A stretch of DNA of 64,000 nt from Fragum whitleyi (GCA_948146395.1 OX411547.1:55419566-55483565), one strand, 5' to 3'; positions 11,125-23,083 are shown, numbered from the stretch's first letter. The notes: generated from the letters alone by a model not told the origin. Translations and numbers: made by a program.

Positions 11125-12130
11125 TCAGTAGCGTGTGTAAGATCCGTGAGCATTGATCACTGCGCGCACCCTCCTCTGCATGCCACGAATCAACCTCTGG
11201 ATGATGTGTTGAGGGATTTGCTGCCACTCCTGGTGCAGTGCTGCTTCTAACTCAACCACATTTTGTACAGGAGGCTCTCTCCGACGTATACGGCCCCCTA
11301 AAATGTCCCACAGGTGCTCTATAGGGTTAAGATCGGGACTACAAGCCGGCCATGGAATGGTGGTGATGGCCTCACGTTGCATAACGTCCGCCTCGACTCT
11401 TGCTCTGTGGGGTCTGGCGTTATTATCCATGTACACTGGTCTTGTTCGAAGAGGGTGATTGTCAAAATTTCGAATTACCACAGGAAAAAGGATGTTATCG
11501 CGATATTGATCGCCAGTCAATGTTCCTGGAACTGTCACTAGGTCCAGTTTACAGCCGTAGGAGACACAACCCCATATCATAACGGAGCCACCGCCACCCT
11601 GATAGGTTGATTGGACATAATTTGGTGCAAATCTGGTGTTAGGTGGTCTCCAAACACGAATTTGGCCATTGGTGACATGAAACAACATCCTGCACTCATT
11701 TGACCAATGGATCCGACGCCATGATGCCAAGTTCCAACGTGCCCTCGCTCTACACCATATTAGACGTTCATTGATGTGTCTCTGTTGTAACTTTGGACGT
11801 TTGAGGGGTCTTCGTGCCTTATACCCAGCCATCCGAAGTCGATTTCGCACTGGTGAAATAGAGACCCGTCTGTGTGTATTCCAGTTGTCCCTTAGTACAG
11901 GCGCACTGGTGAAGGGCAGACGTCTGACGTGCTCTATCCTCTCGAATAAACGTAACTCTAGGGCGTCCAGATCTGACACGGTCCATAACGTCGTTTGTCT
12001 GTGCGTGTTTTTGTACCAAACGTGTTATGACATACCCCAGCTGTCTGGCAATGGCTCTACAAGACATTCCAGAATCTCGCATTCCAATTATATGCCATCT
12101 TTCATTTGTATACAATCTACGCCTTGTCAT
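11125..12130 (-). pseudogene. Tc1/mariner-like transposase, dead copy
   Basis: Two overlapping minus-strand frames (12130-11819 and 11979-11125) make one Tc1-type transposase. The N-terminal part is a helix-turn-helix DNA-binding region. The second frame is a DDE_3 catalytic domain with the typical SPDLNPIEHLWD block and a C terminus ending GSYTRY. A frameshift near 11900-11960 separates them. In the 284-residue frame the positions expected to be the first two catalytic Asp are Asn: residue 94 (codon 11698-11700, AAT) and residue 186 (codon 11422-11424, AAT). Glu221 is kept, and the 34-residue gap from 186 to 221 fits DD34E spacing. Each change is one G-to-A on the coding strand. No terminal inverted repeats or TA duplication were located. 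Confidence 0.88.
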
Positions 12131-12954
12131 GACTGAGTTTCAAATCAAAATGTAAACAATTGCTCGAGCTACACGACGTAAGTATCTCTGACAGAAAAGC
12201 TGATTTTCCACTTTGCACGAGCTCTGGCTTTACAGTCATCGCACGAGACTTGCTGTATATGCACGTGCATCCGAAACATCTTTAATCAATAGCTACAAGG
12301 TTGTTCTAACCGTTTGACAACATAGATACGTTATTAAAGTTTTCGATAGAAATTTTATTAACTTAAAACTTAGTGGCGCTTAACTTTATGTTCTGAGTAT
12401 ATATTTGCCGATGATAAAAGCAAAGTTTCTGATCAAGTTGGACTTCATCACAGACAGCTTTAACGAAATATTGTTTTTTAGAAAATACTATATCATTAGA
12501 ATTCAAAATAAACACGAAATAGTGAGCTAGGGATGTTTTTCCCGTGCAGATGATATTCATGCACTTTCGTTTTTTTTAACATATACGCATTCTAAGTTTG
12601 TGTCTAATTCTGTATTCAAGAAAATAGAATATGTTCATATCTAAACTAGCATTGTTTGTTTTCATAATTGCCTTGCCTTTACAGCTCTATGAAACGTAAC
12701 GTAAACTTCAGTGCGAGTTTACCATGTCTACTTAGAACGTTGATAAAACAGAAAACTAAGATCCTATAAAGGGCACTTTTATAAATTTAGAAACTAGTCA
12801 TATAGTACAAAATAAATAAATCAAAATTCAATTCTATCTGTAAAGTTGATTTTTAAGATTTTCTTGGTCTAAAGTTGGCCAAAAAATTGAGAATGAGTGA
12901 CATATGTTCCATTTCATTTGTCCTTATTGTACGGTAAATAAAAGATTTGTTCTG
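12131..12954. other. No gene recognised
   Basis: A/T-rich sequence with no convincing reading frame. The Tc1-like 5' untranslated end and inverted repeat should be in its first part but were not resolved. Confidence 0.5.
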
Positions 12955-13612
12955 TTCTGTTTCCCACTTCTAAAGTCCATTCTTCTAAACATTCTAGCAG
13001 TTGTGTTACACATGATCTACCTTTTCTGAAGGTAAGTCTGTTGTTCCTTTGATATCAATTCGTTTGTTTCAAGATAGTCTACAATTTCTTTTTTAATTAT
13101 TTTTTCCACGATTCGATAGAAGATAGAGGTCACACTTATCGGGCGATAGTTTTCGGGGCTTGTCTTGGGCCCAGATTTGTTTATTGGAGTTACATTTGCC
13201 ATCTTTCCATTGTTTAATTGGGAAGTTTACCTTCTTCTAGAGATTTTTGATAAAGTTTGAGTAGAGGCTTAACTAGAGTCAGTTTGGTTTCATTTATCAG
13301 TTTGGGGTGTATGTCGTCAGGTCCCTCAGACTTTGCTGGGTCTCTAGATTTAATTGCATTTATTATTTTGTCTTCTGTGATATTGGTATCCCTGATACAA
13401 CAGACGGTGGGTTCAGCAGTGTTGGGGGTTGATTCACGGTTGCTTTTTTTGTTTTATCTCTTCCAAATTTCCAGAATAATTTCGATCATCTTTGATCTTT
13501 TCAGCTATATTTTTTCCTTGTATATTTACATTCTTTGACTAATTTTGTGACTTTGTTTCTAGCCTTTTTATGTAAGTCATATGTCAAGTGGTTCTTGCAT
13601 AATGTGTATTTT
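12955..13612 (-). pseudogene. LINE reverse-transcriptase fragment
   Basis: Minus-strand translation in shifting frames gives the N-terminal part of a non-LTR retrotransposon RT. In order these are LCKNHLTYDLHKKARNKV (about 13600-13550), KSEGPDDIHPKLI (about 13350-13310), KLYQKSLEEGKLP (near 13240), ANVTPINKSGPK and ENYRPISVTSI (13202-13100), then RKGRSCVTQLLECLEEW (13035-12985). These match the fingers region of jockey/CR1-type LINEs. At least two frameshifts and a stop are present, and both ends are missing, so it is a dead 5'- and 3'-truncated copy. Confidence 0.8.
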
Positions 13613-13635
13613 TGGTGAACGAACGTCGTTCACCA
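13613..13635. other. Perfect 10-bp-stem hairpin
   Basis: TGGTGAACGA, a 3-base loop, then TCGTTCACCA. It lies at the edge of the LINE fragment. Its role is unknown; it may be the end of a small foldback element. Confidence 0.5.
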
Positions 13636-14405
13636 GTGTTATATACCATGTCAGGAAAATCCTGTTGGATGTTAATACATTTGAAATAAAGTAGCGCCTC
13701 TTAAAATTCAATTTAGAATCTTTCAACATTTTTCTCCACAAAATCACTTTTTATTTCTTTAATGGCGTGTTTCTAGTTTTCTTTATCAAGTGAAGATAAT
13801 GAAAATTCGCATTGAAAAACACAATATGATCTTGCAATGTTTATCAAGGGAATTTTTGATCGGCGTAAGCTTGTCGAGAGTTTAAAGCAAAAACAAAGTT
13901 TGTGTCTAAACACCGAAGAGACAGATACTATGTTTTTAACCCAAGCCTTCGCTGGTGCAAGTTGTAGTAATTAGCCGGAAATACGTGTTTATCTAGGTCA
14001 TGTCCTCTTGAACTTACATTCGGCAATACTCGGGCGATCTCCGACGGCTCCGAGTTAAATGTAGGTTACAGGAATCGGCCGAGTTGAGACGAATGACACA
14101 TCAAGACACCTTGTGTCATTAGAACGCGGTCTTACATAACTTTTCAACTAACGACAGTCAGTCTCGAGACGGGTTTTAAGAATGATTCGACATGTGTTTT
14201 ACATGTACAACTTTTCTTGTATCTTTTATTTGAATAGGGGTGAACGTCGCTCTTAAGATTTTTCTGTAAAATTGCGTTGGCTGAAGTAGGGCTTATTCCC
14301 AGCGAAAACGTTTCGTATTCGTCTATCTCAGAAGCGAATTTTGCCGAATACCAAATGCGACAGGCACGAGAGATATTTCATTAGGGCCATTCTACTTTGC
14401 ATTTT
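13636..14405. other. No gene recognised
   Basis: No supported reading frame. A short stem (ATGACACA/TGTGTCAT) occurs near 14092-14119. Otherwise I see nothing distinctive. Confidence 0.5.
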
Positions 14406-14690
14406 TTATGCCCCTGTATCGAGAGATCGGGGGCATATTGTTTTACTCATGTCCGTCTGTCTGTCTGTCTGTCTATCCGTCTGTCCGTCCGTCCGTCTGT
14501 CCGTCCGTCTGTCCGAAAACTTAACCCGAAAACTTAACCTTTGCCTTTTCTCCAAAAGTATTTGACATACAAAGCTGTACACCAAAGTCAGGGTCATGTG
14601 ACAAGGTCAAGGTCATGTGACAAGGTCAAGGTCATCTGTCAAGGTCAAACTTTAAAAAAATGCTGTTCCGGGGGCATTCGTGTTTCATTT
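14406..14690 (+). repeat. Family A interspersed repeat, complete short copy
   Basis: Starts with a TATGCCCC...GGGGGCATA hairpin (14407-14437), continues into a GTCT/GTCC microsatellite (14449-14515), then AACTTAACC, then tandem GACAAGGTCAAGGTCAT motifs (14581-14650), and ends TGCTGTTCCGGGGGCATT followed by GTGTTTC. Related copies occur near 24563, 25268, 27035, 28918 and, reversed, 44455-44715. No coding capacity. Confidence 0.75.
14449..14515 (+). repeat. GTCT/GTCC tetranucleotide microsatellite
   Basis: Imperfect run of GTCT and GTCC units inside the family A element. The same position in other family A copies carries shorter versions. Confidence 0.85.
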
Positions 14691-16367
14691 CAATCTGTAA
14701 AACCATATCAATTCAAAATTCTATTTGAAAATTAAATAAATGATAGCTAAATATTCAACCCTAGATACCACTCCAATTGACGAGTATATATTGCCGTGGT
14801 CAAGGGGGGACCAGATCCGTCATGCACTTGTTTACAATTCGACAGGCGGGTTTAGTTGTTAAATTATTCGGAAAAGTCATTGCGTTTTTTACAGAAATCA
14901 TAAAAATCTTAATCGATGAATAAAAACTGGTTCCATCCTTTCCAAAATACGTTTAGAATTGGTTAACTACAGTTTAAGAAAAAACTAGCTCCGAGAAGAA
15001 AAGTCTAATATCAGCCGCAATACTGTAATAAGATATCTATAGTGATAGATTTTACAAGCATCCAAACTCTTGAACGTAAACAATAGGTTCTCGTGCAAAA
15101 AATAAACCGACAATTGCAAGGATTCTCAATTCTTATTGGGAGGAAAGTCGGGAGGAAAAAAACAGGGTATTATACTTAAACTATTTGTTCATGCAATTAT
15201 TACCGCCCTTTAAAAAAAAATAAACTTCTTAAATAAGATTCTTATTCGCTTTTGAAGTGGAAATTACGTTACAAAAATAATATTCATAAAGCCTGTAAGT
15301 ATGCAATTTACTATGAAGCAATTATTTAATACAAAAAGTTAGACTTTAATTTCTAAACCTTAAACAGAAATTATCTATGAATTATACTAATAAGGCACTA
15401 GACCTCCTTTCACCTATACTCGAATCCCAACACAGGCAGGAATTTTCAACTAGAAGTGAACTGGTAAATGCTACGGTAGAGACGATAAATAAACGGAAAT
15501 ACACACTTTAACCTATTCCTAAATATTTCTCATCCTGCAGTGTTATAAAATTGAATAACGACATAAGTGTCAACCACGGAAGTGGTTTTGGCTTCAGATA
15601 TGATCAAAATGAATCTCTCAGGTTATGGTTCAAAATACTATTAATAAGTTAACAAATCATAACTTTAAACAATGAGTACAGTTTAGGACTGACTGATATT
15701 CATAGGTGTTTCTTTGGTTGGTACTCAAAGACCTTTTCATCCTCTGAGAAGAAACAAAGATAGATAAAAAAAAAAGTTAAAACAAATACAACAAATTTAC
15801 TTGAAATAAGCTTAAACATGATAACAATTACTTTTGTAAAAACAAACACCATTGGATATAGGTTGAAGACAGTTTTAGATAGGATTAAATCGTTCTCTCC
15901 ATTTATGTTTAATTAATAAATGTACCTATTTCAAGTGTGTAAAAGAAATTTTCACAGAGTAACAACTCATATTCTAACAAATATTTTTCTAACAGGATTT
16001 TCCCCATCTTTCCCTTTCTTTGAATTTGCATTGAAATTTCCGAACAACGGAAATTTTGCCAAGACAATTCCCCACCCACTTTTTTTAAATTATTTTTACA
16101 TTCATAGTTTCTCTTTTCTAATTGAATTCAATATATAATTCTAGAATGCCATCAGGTTCGTTCACCATCAGTACTTTCAGTGCTTTGATTTCTATTTCTT
16201 TTGTTTGTCCTTTATTGCTTCTACTGCATAGGCGTAACTGGGACTTTGAAATCTTTACGCACTCAGAATGCGACAACCAAAGAATATATCAAATAAAGGC
16301 TATGTGACAACTCTGACAAAAGAGGAATGCCCTCCATCCGCTCCCTTTTTATAAATTGAACGTTGGT
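14691..16367. other. No gene recognised
   Basis: A/T-rich, no conserved reading frame and no repeat that I can match elsewhere in the window. Confidence 0.5.
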
Positions 16368-16429
16368 GAATAATCAAAACATCGTAACTACAGCTTGAAT
16401 AAGCTGTAGTTTCGATGCTTTGATCATTC
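16368..16429. repeat. Foldback hairpin, about 60 bp
   Basis: Nearly perfect inverted repeat: ATCAAAACATCG and AACTACAGCTT on the left, AAGCTGTAGTT and CGATGCTTTGAT on the right, with a GAAT loop. A degenerate relative (TTGTAACTACAG...CTGTAGTCACAG) is at about 21278-21312, which suggests a small repeat family. Confidence 0.65.
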
Positions 16430-17484
16430 ATCCTCTATATTTTTCAACAGAGCATTATTTCTTTAACGCACTTGCGTAATTTGCGTAATGGGAGCTACGC
16501 CCTTGTACTGTTTCTTTGTTGACAGTGGTATCGATAGATCAAGGAGCGGTAATCAAATCAATGGAGTTACAGTGCTTACAGTACTTTGATTATTTTTAAT
16601 TTTATGCAAAGGGAAGTCACTCGCGTAGTTCATAATTTTCCAATTTTTATTCAAGACCCCCTAACCGAGGGTAAAAGAATTTTACAACAGTTAAACATAA
16701 TTAACAGAATAAAATGCTAAAAGTGATGAACACAAAAAGACAGACAAAATTTCTTTCTACTGAATTGGGTTGAATGTATTTCTTTTAAAGACAAAAAGGC
16801 TTCCTCTGCTGCGATCCATCTTCAGCATCAATTGGTCTACTCCATACAGTGCTGTTGGCTTATCCTGCGCACTTAAGAAAGTCAAGTACAAAATTCGTGT
16901 TCAGATATTGGATGTACAAAAAAAATCAACACACGGCTGAACTCATTTACCATTTTGGCTATGTAAAAGACAATTTATCTAGACCAAAAAGTCACTAGAA
17001 TTACACAATCCAGTGATGAACAGAGGGGTACCGTCGCGTATTATGAACGCAGATTTTTATCGGCTTAACCTGCGCAGTCAAGGAAAGAACGTAAAATATG
17101 TCCGTAAATCTGTAAAAATGAAAAATACTGAGATAAAAACGGGAATCTTCTACTTTAAAATACACACGTGAACTTTTTTGATTAAATGGTGGAATGATCC
17201 AATTTAGATTATGAAAAATAGGTTGTTCTGCTTTTATGTTAAGCGGCCATTTTTTTACCGTTTACATGACGTCATATAGCTGCGCAGCTTTAGACGACGC
17301 GCAGGATTTCTCGACATGAGTGTAATTCCGATTTGCAAAAAAGCTGTTTATTTAAAAATTCAAACAGAATCGGCATTGAAAGATAAATGTAATGTGCAAT
17401 GAAATCAATCCGAAAAAACAGATTATGTGACACTACGGATTTCGTGGGGTCTGGCAGCACACAACCTTTTCTGATATTTTTACC
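16430..17484. other. No gene recognised
   Basis: No supported coding or repeat feature. Confidence 0.5.
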
Positions 17485-17610
17485 ATAATAACCCACCAAT
17501 TATGGGTTGATAATTGTAAACCTTTGTCAGATGATCTGCTGGGGGCATTGGTAAAACAAATACTAGAATCCATAGTTATGTTAACTAGCCGCAATAGTGA
17601 AAAATATCTT
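17485..17610 (+). repeat. Degenerate SINE body
   Basis: ATGGGTTGATAATTGTAAACC...TCAGATGATCTGCTGG...AGCCGC parallels the SINE bodies at 19060 and 62755 (GGGTTGGTAATCGTGGACC, GAGATAGTAGCTGGAGG). Strongly diverged. Confidence 0.45.
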
Positions 17611-17649
17611 TGAACACTAATGGCAGGTTGCTCATTCATCTAGATATTA

Positions 17650-19057
17650 TTAATTTTGTTTGAGAAATTCAAGAGGCAGTAGAACCCCTTTCTTTTTTAG
17701 CTCAACAGAAGCTTTTTGGATCACCCTGAGTTCGTCTTCAACAATCTTAAAACTGCTACTCCTGAACCAATGAGCCGATTTCAATGAAACTTTACCGAAT
17801 ATTCCTTTGGTGACCCTGTTTAGAAACTGTACGCAAACTTCTGATTGGCCCATAAATATAGGCATGGCATTTTTTCACTTTAAAATTTTTGTATGACATC
17901 TCCCAGAGTTCTGCCCAGGCCGCGACATTGCATGAATGCTGTTAAAAAATTGCAGATGGCGCGGAAAAAATCAAACAGATGGCCCAAACAGCGCTCTTCA
18001 ATTTTTACATACAGCCTCAGCAGAACTAGTTGGGTACCATTCTGTGTTAACATGTTTGGAGTTCTGAGCAATGGATCAAACTAAAAGGTGTAATAGGACT
18101 ATTTTTGTCTTTTTCACATGGACTTTGACCTAAACAGAAAGTTGATGATGAAGTTGATTCTTCTGAACCCAGATCGAGTCCTCATAGCCCTGGTAAGGCT
18201 TTATTACCATCCAATGTGGCAGATTCTCAAGAAATCCGTCTCAGTAAAATGTTCGCTAGGTGAACAGCTGATCAGAAAAATAAAGAAGCCAGGATTTTCC
18301 ATTTTCCAATGATTTGATTTTTGTAAGGTGAACATAATTGTGACCTATCAACACGGCCCATTGGCAACTCTACCAAATTATAGCCCAGCCTAAATATTAA
18401 TTCTAAGTCAATTCAAATTATTATTCATTGTTTTCAATATTAATTAAAATAAATATATTTATTTAACTACCAATGACCAATGTGACAAAAAAAGAAAAGA
18501 ACTATTTTTACATCTGGTGCCTGTAAAAACAAACAGATCAGTATGCTTATGTGTCAATCTGCAAGTAAAGTAAAAGGTTAAAAAGCCGTATAGCCCTGTA
18601 GGCTAACTTATCTTTAAATGATGACATAATGCTGGCCGGAAACCTTTTGTTCATTGCAAATATTTGTAAGGCCCCACAATTTCTGAAATGGCCCACATTT
18701 TCCAAACCCAATGGGCCATTTGGCCCCACTTATTTGATTCCTGGGCAGATCCCTGATCTCCTGAACCACTCAGCCTTTTTCAGTGAAACTTTACCAGAAT
18801 GTTCTTGGTCGATCCTCATCAAAAATTGTTTGCGAAATTTTGATTCACCCATAAATATGGGCCTTGCAGGATGGGGCTTAGTTTGAGACATTAATCTCCT
18901 GAACCAAATGGGGGATTTCAATGAAACTTTACCAGAATGTTCCTTGGCTGACCCTAATCAATAATTGTTCACAAAATTTATTTGGCCCTTAAATATGGGA
19001 GTGGCGGGACAGGGTTTATTTTGTGCCCTGAATCTTTGAATGACATCTCCTGAACCG
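17650..19057. repeat. Degenerate tandem repeat region
   Basis: At least three diverged units share CTCCTGAACC, TTTCAATGAAACTTTACC, GAATGTTCCTTGG and CCCATAAATATGGGC-type segments (near 17759, 18755, 18894). The same core recurs once more at 19240-19350 beyond the SINE. It resembles the tandem cores of the hairpin-ended elements found elsewhere in the window. The small open frames here are shadows of the repeat. Confidence 0.6.
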
Positions 19058-19225
19058 CTGGCACCAATGGGTTGGTAATCGTGGACCTATGTGAGATAGT
19101 AGCTGGAGGCTAGGAAAAGATGTGATGGTTGTACTGGTGAGAGAAATACCTGGAATCCATTTTTAGGTGCTCCAGCCGCTATGATATAACTGAAAAAACG
19201 TTGGAAGCAGCGTTAAACGCCATTC
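19058..19225 (+). repeat. tRNA-derived SINE, 5'-truncated
   Basis: GGGTTGGTAATCGTGGACC, GAGATAGTAGCTGGAGGC, and a 3' part with CAGCCGCTATGATATAACTG and GCAGCGTTAAACGCC match the SINE copies at 26254, 28505 and 62650. The tRNA-like head is missing here. Confidence 0.65.
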
Positions 19226-19379
19226 AATCAATCTTCTGAACCGCAGGGCCGATTTCAATGAAACTTTGCCAGAATGTTCCTTGGGTGACCTTCTTTGAAA
19301 ATTTTTGGCGAAATTTTGATTTGCTTTAAAAAATGGGCGTGGCAGGGCAGAGCTTATTTTGAGCATGAACTTCAAAAGA

Positions 19380-19740
19380 CAATGCATAGTTGCTGCAAGT
19401 TAACAACCACCTCCGTCTGACAGAGTGTCACCAAGGAAGTTAGGTACCACTTCCAGGTTGTCTTGTCCGACTGTGACTTCTGTAGGGGTTTGCTTGTCAT
19501 TGGGTGAGGCTAGGCCAGAACATCGTTTGCACTTGTAATTTGGGTCAGGTTTGAGTGGTCCTTTGATTCCGCTGCATTTGTTATGGACCAAGTAGAAGCA
19601 GCTGTTACAGAGGATGGAGTTTGGGCATGTACCACTGTAGCATATGGAGCATAGGTACTTTCCTGACTCTTTGGCAGGTACTTGTTTTGGGCAGGATATC
19701 ATCACTTTGGTCTTGCTCATATTTACACTGGACCAATAAA
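19380..19740 (-). pseudogene. LINE pol C-terminal fragment with zinc-binding motif
   Basis: The minus strand encodes SKTKVMIS, then a Cys-rich block (CSICYSGTCPNSILCNSC, NKCSGIKG, YKCKRCSG), then LEVVPNFLGDTLSDGGGC and, after an in-frame stop, LAAT. I recognise this as the region just after the RT active site of a common animal LINE whose pol carries an inserted PHD-like Cys/His finger. It is truncated at both ends, has a stop after GGGC, and lacks residues before LGD. It abuts the repeat head at 19745-19780. Confidence 0.7.
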
Positions 19741-19744
19741 ATTT

Positions 19745-19780
19745 AGGTGAGTGGTTTAGGGCCATTCTAGCCCTCTTGTT
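19745..19780 (-). repeat. Repeat head (AACAAGAG plus hairpin)
   Basis: The minus strand reads AACAAGAG then GGGCTA-GAA-TGGCCC, followed by AAACCACTCACCT, the same head as the family B elements at 24475 and 55282. The body behind it is the LINE fragment and the repeats to 17650, not the usual 145-bp core. Confidence 0.7.
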
Positions 19781-19789
19781 TTTAGTTGA

Positions 19790-20620
19790 CTATTGTCATG
19801 GCAGAGTGTCGGTCGTCCATCCATTACCTTTACTTTAAAAATCTTCTCCTCATAAATAACTGGATGGATTTCAATCAAATTTCACAGGAATGTTCCTTGG
19901 GGACTTTCCCTATCAGATTCCTTCAAAGAATTTTAATCCATTGAAAATCATGGCTGTAGTAGGCATGGCTAATTTCCATATATGGTAATAGGTGGCTTTT
20001 CTCAGAAACTACATGTAATTGATGGATATAAATCAAACTTCATAAATTATCTTTATCAGTCTACAAAACATTATTGTGATCAGATGAAAAATGTGTGCTT
20101 TATTGGCAAAGGTCATTTCTCTATATCTTATATATCAGAAACTTTGAAAATCATTTTCTCAGAACCTAACCAATGGATAACAACCAAATTTCATTTGAAT
20201 GATTCTTTAGTAATCCTTTACAAGTCTGTAAATACATATTGTGATCAGATGAAAAATGTGTGTTTTATGGGCGGAGGTCATTTCTCTATATATTATATAG
20301 TGAAAATCTCAGAATTTAACCGATGGATATCAACTGAATTTTAGTTCCTAGTTTAGAATCCTTTATCAGTCTGCAAAAAATTATTTGTGATCAGATGCAA
20401 AATATGTATTTTATTGTCAGAGGTCATTTCTTTTGATATGTTATATGGTGAATATCCAATATAGGGTAAAACAAACTTTTTTCAAAGTTTAAACAGATGG
20501 ATTTCAACCAAATATCATGGGAATTTTATTTCTGTGAAGTTATATCAGGCTGCAAAAAATATTTGAATAGATGAACAGCATGCTTTTTATTGTTAGAGGA
20601 CATTTCAACATATAAAGTGA
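19790..20620 (+). repeat. Diverged tandem repeat, about 145-170 bp unit
   Basis: TTGTGATCAGATGAAAAATGTG followed by TTTAT, a GG(T/A)CATTTCTCTATAT segment and a TTATAT tail recurs at about 20073, 20240 and 20383, with a decayed fourth unit near 20560. The 120-residue frame here arises because successive units stay in frame; it is not supported as a gene. Confidence 0.65.
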
Positions 20621-21588
20621 ATATATTTTGATCACCTAAATGATTAGACTCATTAAATTTAATAAGTGTAAAGATTGTAGGTTAGAAGAAACATAAGCTT
20701 TGTTGGAATCCATATGTGTAGAAACATTAGGTCAAAAAGGGAGCCTGAGATACCCCCTGAGAGTAACTGGTCAGTTTAGTTGAACGAAGGGTGACTGCAC
20801 AAAGAGGACAAGTGTTGTAAAGTGGCCTTCTGAGGTTCAGAGTGGGGAAGAAAGAGCTGAGTTAACTGCACTCTAAGGCAATGGGCAGATTAATATATTG
20901 GATTTAATATTTTACTTCTTATTATCATTAGTTAGAATTTTGTTTTGATGACAAACAATTATTGTGAAGTAACACCCTTACAGTGGTGTTTAATGAAAAG
21001 CAGAAAGATCTACAATCAAAATTTTGTGGACAAAGTACCAGTTTATTGTGCAGTAACATTCTGTTAGTGTTGAAATTTTTATTTTTTGATTTTAAACAAA
21101 TTTCACTGGCATGATCCTTGTTTTATACAGCCTTATCATCCTCTTATAATCATTATCAGGATATTCAGCTTGTGGAGTGTATCAGGCGCTCAAGCGCCTC
21201 TAGTTCAATGAACAAATTGAACCAAAAGCATGGAATTTTATGTTTATTATACATATGGTTGTTGGGCATTCAAAACCTTGTAACTACAGTTTATTTCAAG
21301 CTGTAGTCACAGATTTTGATCCCCTACAGACAATATGTATTAAAACAAAGCATTGAGAAGTTTTGTGACATATTTTGGGCTCAATTTCAGAAAAGAAGTG
21401 AAGGTTTTTTTCATCACTTGAGCCCTGAGGGCTCAGAAAAGTTTTCAGAGTCATAGTTACTCATTTGTGAGTCTTAGTCTCGCAAAGTCTGCATCCCTTA
21501 AAACCTCAACACTTAATTAGCAACTTCCAGTTTATAGCAACCAACATGTTGACGAATTAGAGCTGCAATCAAAAGGATTCCAACTTAA
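20621..21588. other. No gene recognised
   Basis: No supported reading frame. It could be intron or upstream flank of TMEM169. It contains the degenerate hairpin near 21278-21312. Confidence 0.5.
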
Positions 21589-22127
21589 CCTTTGTCATGC
21601 GGAATAAAAATATCAGTTAATATTGCATTAAAAGTTTCCTTCGTTAAAAGCAAAAATAAGGTGGTACAGATAAGATCAGACTGCACATAATATGTGCAGG
21701 ATGATCTTTGTCAATAGCTCCTACCAAAGCCAGGGCTTGTGTTTGACCCTTAAACCAGGGTTCTGACCCCTCCAAAATCTGAAATCTTAATTTGACCCTT
21801 AGGAATTTATCCAAAGGGGGGTCATTTTGACCCCCTTGAGAGGCATTACTAGGGGTCAAAAAATGGTTTTATACCTATGATTTTCTAAAATTACTATGTG
21901 AATTGCTGCATATTAAATACTTGTTTTATATCATGACAAGAAAAAGTTAAATGGACTCTTAAATTTGCAAAATTCTACATAAAATTTGCTTTTCCAGTCG
22001 TTTTGACCCTTTTAAATTCAACATTGACCCCCAGAATTTCGTAAGTGAAGAGGACAATGACTCGCAAATATCAAACAATAACACAAGCCCTGAAAGCAGG
22101 AATATTCCAGGTTCAGAATGACAAAAG
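21589..22127. mobile_element. TTAA-flanked MITE, CCCTTGTCATGC family, interrupted
   Basis: Left end CCTTTGTCATGCGGAA preceded by TTAA (21585-21588). Right end TTCAGAATGACAAAAG followed by TTAA (22128-22131). Internal CAGACTGCACAT...ATGTGCAGGATGATC and AGCTCCTACCAAAGCAGG match the intact copy at 36134-36372. The copy is split by another element at 21731-22092. TTAA duplication and CCCTTG ends suggest a piggyBac-like origin (inferred). Confidence 0.75.
21731..22092. mobile_element. hAT5-like MITE with 5-bp target duplication
   Basis: Inverted ends CAGGGCTTGTGTT and AACACAAGCCCTG, flanked by AAAGC on both sides (21726-21730 and 22093-22097). The interior has repeated TTGACCC and GGGTCA words and no gene. 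Copies at 47237-47554 and, degraded, near 44996-45207 and 53306. Confidence 0.8.
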
Positions 22128-22140
22128 TTAAAAGTTTTTA

Positions 22141-22187
22141 TTTCAGAATCACCATGGGGGTGGTTTGATTGAACAGAAGGCAAACCA
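22141..22187 (+). promoter_or_regulatory. TMEM169 splice acceptor and leader with short upstream ORF
   Basis: TTATTTCAG at 22138-22146 is a credible 3' splice site, so the TMEM169 exon probably begins at 22147. The leader holds a four-codon frame (ATG 22154, TGA 22166-22168) with CACCATGG, a strong initiation context. It ends before the main ATG and could reduce translation of the main frame. Confidence 0.5.
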
Positions 22188-22880
22188 ATGGCTTCCAGTA
22201 TAGAGGCCACTGAAGATGAAACTGAAGCATTTCAAGAAAATGAAGATGAGGCTAATAACTCCTCACTGTCACGCAGGGCTAGATTTAAAGAGCAACCAAT
22301 AGAAAAGTCAGGCTGGATAGAGGTGTGCCAGTCAGAGCCACAAGTTGTCGAGTTCACTGGGGTTGTAAGGACTGGGCAAACCCCTGGCCAGCGGGTCAAA
22401 GTTCAACTTGAAATAACGGAAGATGAGCTAATCAAACTAAATCAAAGTACAGAAGTTACCGAAAATGAAAGTGGATGTAAATTGGATAGAAGGTGTGGTC
22501 CACATATTGTGCTTTTGACTTTCCTATTTGTGCCAATATCATTTATCTCCTCGTTTTGTATGTCATTTTATCTGGGAACGTTAACTTGGTATAATTCCAT
22601 CATATATTTTAGTGAAGAGAGGACAATTTTCCATAAGCTAGTCATTTGTCCTTTAGTCATTTTAACTTTTCCATTTACTGTCGGCTTGTCTGCCGTTTGT
22701 TTAAGTTTTTATGCCTGCCTTATTCAGGTGTCATGGTACCTCAGTCATTGGTGTCGAGAGATACATGATTTTGAGAAAGGTTTTTATGGGTGGATGTGCA
22801 ATAAACTAGATATATCTCAATGTTCACCATATGACATTGTCATACTTAATGAATCAGGTGAAGTTCAAGCTCAGAGATAA
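22188..22880 (+). CDS. TMEM169: Transmembrane protein 169
   Basis: A 230-residue protein in one exon. The start is chosen because an in-frame TGA lies six codons upstream. Residues 7-22 are Glu/Asp-rich; the N-terminal half (1-105) is hydrophilic. The conserved block covers about 101-222: RRCGPHIVLL, a first membrane helix (about 106-130), the short loop TLTWYN...EERTIFHK, a second helix (about 151-177), then QVSWYLSHWCREIHDFEKGF and CSPYDIVIL. This order and these motifs are the vertebrate TMEM169 signature as I know it. Both termini would face the same side in a hairpin topology. The vertebrate protein is roughly 300 residues, so the N-terminal region is shorter here. Function is not established in the family. 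Upstream non-coding exon(s) are expected. Confidence 0.9.
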   Translation: MASSIEATEDETEAFQENEDEANNSSLSRRARFKEQPIEKSGWIEVCQSEPQVVEFTGVVRTGQTPGQRVKVQLEITEDELIKLNQSTEVTENESGCKLDRRCGPHIVLLTFLFVPISFISSFCMSFYLGTLTWYNSIIYFSEERTIFHKLVICPLVILTFPFTVGLSAVCLSFYACLIQVSWYLSHWCREIHDFEKGFYGWMCNKLDISQCSPYDIVILNESGEVQAQR

Positions 22881-23080
22881 TTTTAAATGTGACCAATGCC
22901 AGAAATATGTGGAACTTATAGCCTCATCCTTTTGGATGAGCAAATGATGTTTATGCTTCTTTGAAGAAAAGATATGGGTTTAATTGTTGTACCAGTGTCT
23001 CTAGTTTATTTAAGATTCCTTTCTTACATTTGGCATGATGATGGATCTCATTGAAATGTATCTGTAGGTTCCATGTCATT
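22881..23080 (+). other. Probable TMEM169 3' UTR with repeat remnant
   Basis: Contains ACATTTGGCATGATGATGGATCTCA, a family A remnant. A possible AATAAA signal occurs later, at 23286-23291, but no transcript end can be fixed. Confidence 0.4.
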
Positions 23081-23083
23081 ACA